A stretch of 8,096 nt of DNA from Deltaproteobacteria bacterium (lineage in GTDB: Bacteria > Desulfobacterota > Binatia > UBA9968). Made by a program: the position numbers and the translations under genes. Below, one piece after another: positions 6,272 through 8,096 of the stretch. The stretch spans positions 1 through 8,096 of the forward strand of contig VBLN01000033.1 of the NCBI GenBank assembly GCA_005878685.1. The letters are read 5' to 3'. Under the pieces are notes generated by a model. That model made no database searches. It saw only the letters and a program-made list of their open reading frames with translations, and was not told the origin of the DNA. The stretch's first letter is position 1. The number at the start of each line of letters is the position of its first letter.

Positions 6272-7036
6272 TCAAGCCATCAACTCGCCACCATTGAAGC
6301 CGATCACCTGTCCGGTGATGTGACTGTTGGCTCGGCTGAGGAGGAAAAGAATCGTCTCGGCAACTTCGTCGGCTTGGCCGAGCCGGCCCAGCGGGATCGC
6401 CTGGATGCGCTTGGCGATGCGGGCGTCCAGCGCGCTGCCCGTGAGTCCATCCCGCCACAACGGTGTGTCGATCGGACCCGGCGCCACGGCGTTGACCAGG
6501 ATGCTATGAGGCGCGACTTCTACCGCCAACGCTTTGGTGAGGCCCGCGATGCCCGCTTTGGCCGCGGAGTAATGGGCCGCAAACGGAACCTTGCCGAAGG
6601 CGTGAAGCGAGGACATATTGACGATGCGGCCGAAGCGCCGCGTGATCATTCCCGGCAGGACGGCGCGGCAAAAATAAAAGGTGCCGCTCAAGTGGACATC
6701 GAGCATCCGGTGCCAATGGCTATCGGTGATCTCTTGGATCGGTATGCGCTGATGGAAGCCGCCGATGTTGACCAGATAATCGATCGACCCCAAGGTCTCG
6801 CGGGCATGCGCAACCACCTCCGCAACGCGGGCCGAATCGGCGACGTCCGCAGCGAGCGCGAGCGCTTTGCCTCCGAGCTTTTGGATCTCCTGGCTGGTCG
6901 CTTCCGCTCTTGACGCGTCAAGGTCCACGATGCCGACCGCCACGCCGTATTGCCCCAGACGCAATGCAACCGCCCGGCCGATGCCGCTCCCGGCGCCGGT
7001 TACGATCGCGCTTCTTCCCTCGATATCCCACTGCAT
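6272..7036 (-). CDS. SDR-family NAD(P)-dependent dehydrogenase
   Basis: A 254-residue classical short-chain dehydrogenase, length typical. TGAGSGIG at 13-20 binds the cofactor; Asp39 in VDLD at the end of strand 2 favours NAD over NADP. DV at 64-65 contacts the adenine in relatives. The active site shows Ser143, Tyr156 and Lys160 (HYSAAK), followed by PGPIDTP at 187-192. Two positions depart from the norm: the NNAG motif reads VNIGG at 89-93, and the Asn of the catalytic tetrad is replaced by His115 in DVHLSG. The ATG at 7036 follows GGGGAGG with seven bases between, a strong site. Placed 29 bases after the dioxygenase beta subunit, it may oxidise a cis-dihydrodiol to a catechol or a later hydroxy intermediate. 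FabG-like reductase activity is the alternative. Confidence 0.9.
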   Translation of the reverse strand: MQWDIEGRSAIVTGAGSGIGRAVALRLGQYGVAVGIVDLDASRAEATSQEIQKLGGKALALAADVADSARVAEVVAHARETLGSIDYLVNIGGFHQRIPIQEITDSHWHRMLDVHLSGTFYFCRAVLPGMITRRFGRIVNMSSLHAFGKVPFAAHYSAAKAGIAGLTKALAVEVAPHSILVNAVAPGPIDTPLWRDGLTGSALDARIAKRIQAIPLGRLGQADEVAETILFLLSRANSHITGQVIGFNGGELMA

Positions 7037-7065
7037 TCTTGCCTCCCCTGCACTACCGACGCAGT

Positions 7066-7575
7066 CTACAGAAAAACGCTGATATTTTTTGCTGCCAAGA
7101 CCGCTTGATCTAAAATAACAGTTCGCCGGGCGATTCTTAGATCGCCATTGACCCTCCGCAAGATATCCTTGCGGGTTCCCACAAAAATATCTTCATCCTT
7201 CTCCATTCGCGTCCGATAAACGAAAAAATTCGAATGGACTTCGATTTCGGAGCCATCATCCTTCTTCACTCGAATATTCGAGATAAGACGGCGGGTCCGA
7301 GAGGGAGGCATTTCGGCCCAGGCTTGCTTTGAATAGAGCCGCTCGACTCTTATCTGCAAGCTTTTCTTAGTGTCGTCGAAATAGTAGGCCTCGCCCGGCT
7401 TGGATAGCTCTTCACTCAGATCTTCGGGTCTGTCCAGGGGATTGTGGCGGACGGGCATCCAGTAACGCACGTCATCGGTGAAGAGCTCCAGCCATTCTCG
7501 CAGCCGGCGCTCATCTAAAAGCTCCGCTTCGAGGTAGAAAAAGTCTTCGATCTGCTGACGCAGAGCGCTATCCAT
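7066..7575 (-). CDS. Aromatic ring-hydroxylating dioxygenase, beta (small) subunit
   Basis: A 169-residue SnoaL/NTF2-like small subunit of a Rieske non-heme iron oxygenase, of the group that includes biphenyl, toluate and phenylpropionate dioxygenase beta subunits. Family features in order: an N-terminal helix (QQIEDFFYLEAELLDERRL), LFTDDVRYWMPVR at 31-43, the RVERLYSKQAWAEMPPSRTR stretch at 76-95, RRLISNIRV at 95-103, then VHSNFFVYRTR, and the C-terminal end KNISVFL. The subunit is structural and lacks the iron centres. The ATG at 7575 gives the usual family N-terminus but has only GAAAG just upstream; a GTG at 7596 with AAGGA before it would add seven residues. The start overlaps the alpha-subunit stop by eight bases, so translation is probably coupled, which favours equal subunit amounts. 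Confidence 0.9.
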   Translation of the reverse strand: MDSALRQQIEDFFYLEAELLDERRLREWLELFTDDVRYWMPVRHNPLDRPEDLSEELSKPGEAYYFDDTKKSLQIRVERLYSKQAWAEMPPSRTRRLISNIRVKKDDGSEIEVHSNFFVYRTRMEKDEDIFVGTRKDILRRVNGDLRIARRTVILDQAVLAAKNISVFL

Positions 7576-8096
7576 CTTTCGTGCTGTCGATCTCACTCCA
7601 GTCCTTGGCTTCGAGCAGCTTTGCCCAATGGAGGTAAAGGCTCAGCTGATTCGAGTCGCTCCACCTACTCGCCAGACGCCCGCGCAGACCGGTTTCGGTC
7701 GCCGGTTCGCTCAGGCTCATCTGGTAGTTGGCCGGGTAACGCCTTCCGATCACGCTGCGCGCGGCACCGGTTACCTGAACCCAATTATCCATGTCGTCCT
7801 GCTCGAAGACGCCCGTCGGACTGAAGCGATACTGTGAGACGAAACGCATCACCTGCTTGATTTCCGGAGGCGCCGCTTTGTCCACGATCGCCCAACTCCA
7901 GATCTCCATCTTATCCGGCCCCCGCGGATGCCAAACACGGATGGTGCGGGTGAGCCAGTGAACCGAAAAGTTCGGAAAAACCGTTCCCGCCGAAGGCGCA
8001 ACCTTCCGCGCCCGAACGGCACCCAAACGGTTCTCGATCTCCTCGGCATGTTCTTTCATATAGTCGACCAGCTCGGCGACCGGCTGCGCGAACCAG
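7568..8096 (-). CDS. Aromatic ring-hydroxylating dioxygenase, alpha (large) subunit, C-terminal 175 residues
   Basis: The frame is open from the right edge to a TAG at 7570-7568, so only the end of the catalytic domain is present. The Rieske cluster motif and the two iron-binding His lie outside. What is seen fits the family: SAGTVFPNFSV (HGTIFPN-like strand), RVWHPRGPDKMEIWSW, KAAPPEIKQ, and GVFEQDDMDNW, the segment that in relatives carries the Asp ligand of the mononuclear iron. The last 70 residues, including the SLSEPATETGLR stretch and SDSNQLSLYLHWAKLL, make the C-terminal contacts. The enzyme would add both atoms of dioxygen to an aromatic ring using electrons from a ferredoxin and reductase not in the window. 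Substrate-determining residues cannot be read from this part. Confidence 0.92.
   Translation of the reverse strand, partial: WFAQPVAELVDYMKEHAEEIENRLGAVRARKVAPSAGTVFPNFSVHWLTRTIRVWHPRGPDKMEIWSWAIVDKAAPPEIKQVMRFVSQYRFSPTGVFEQDDMDNWVQVTGAARSVIGRRYPANYQMSLSEPATETGLRGRLASRWSDSNQLSLYLHWAKLLEAKDWSEIDSTKDG

Noticed and set aside
6320..6913. A 197-codon plus-strand frame opposite the SDR gene
   Set aside because: GC-driven shadow; the minus strand encodes a full SDR with all core motifs.
1..8096. CRISPR arrays, tRNA or rRNA genes, insertion sequences
   Set aside because: No regularly spaced repeats, no tRNA-like cloverleaf, no transposase or terminal inverted repeats were seen on either strand.

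Overview
The window looks like chromosomal DNA from a GC-rich, Gram-negative-type soil or sediment bacterium. The genes right of about 1400 are GC-rich, two products carry Sec or lipoprotein signals, and two good -24/-12 (sigma-54) promoter candidates are present. The mix of genes (Rieske-type aromatic dioxygenase, double-domain SagB-type oxidoreductase, Thr-rich small lipoprotein) recalls uncultivated soil lineages such as Binatota, Rokubacteria or Tectomicrobia. That placement rests on general resemblance only and cannot be fixed from the sequence.

Left region (1-1391). A minus-strand gene for a small lipoprotein runs off the left edge, and a plus-strand gene for a small secreted orphan protein (894-1337) diverges from it. 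The spacer between them, and the orphan gene itself, are visibly more AT-rich than the rest. Each gene has a -24/-12 element at the right place and orientation, so both exported proteins may answer to the same RpoN-type control.

Middle region (1392-5370). On the minus strand lie a quinone oxidoreductase-like zinc-free MDR enzyme (3117-4043) and, downstream of it, a 519-residue SagB/ThcOx-type protein with two nitroreductase-like domains (1392-2951). No YcaO or precursor peptide accompanies the SagB protein here. Divergent from the MDR gene is a YedA-like EamA exporter (4393-5370). The 349-base spacer between them holds a long-range inverted repeat, a sigma-70-like promoter and what looks like the eroded C-terminal end of a sigma factor ending exactly at the exporter start codon.

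Right region (5371-8096). A tight minus-strand operon reads from the right edge leftward: ring-hydroxylating dioxygenase alpha subunit (C-terminal part only), beta subunit (overlapping by 8 bases), an SDR dehydrogenase and an alpha/beta hydrolase. The likely logic is aromatic ring dihydroxylation, oxidation of the diol (or of a later hydroxy intermediate) and hydrolysis of a product. No ring-cleavage enzyme or electron-transfer partner is in view, and the substrate cannot be named. The hydrolase and exporter genes end head to head with no bases between their stop codons.
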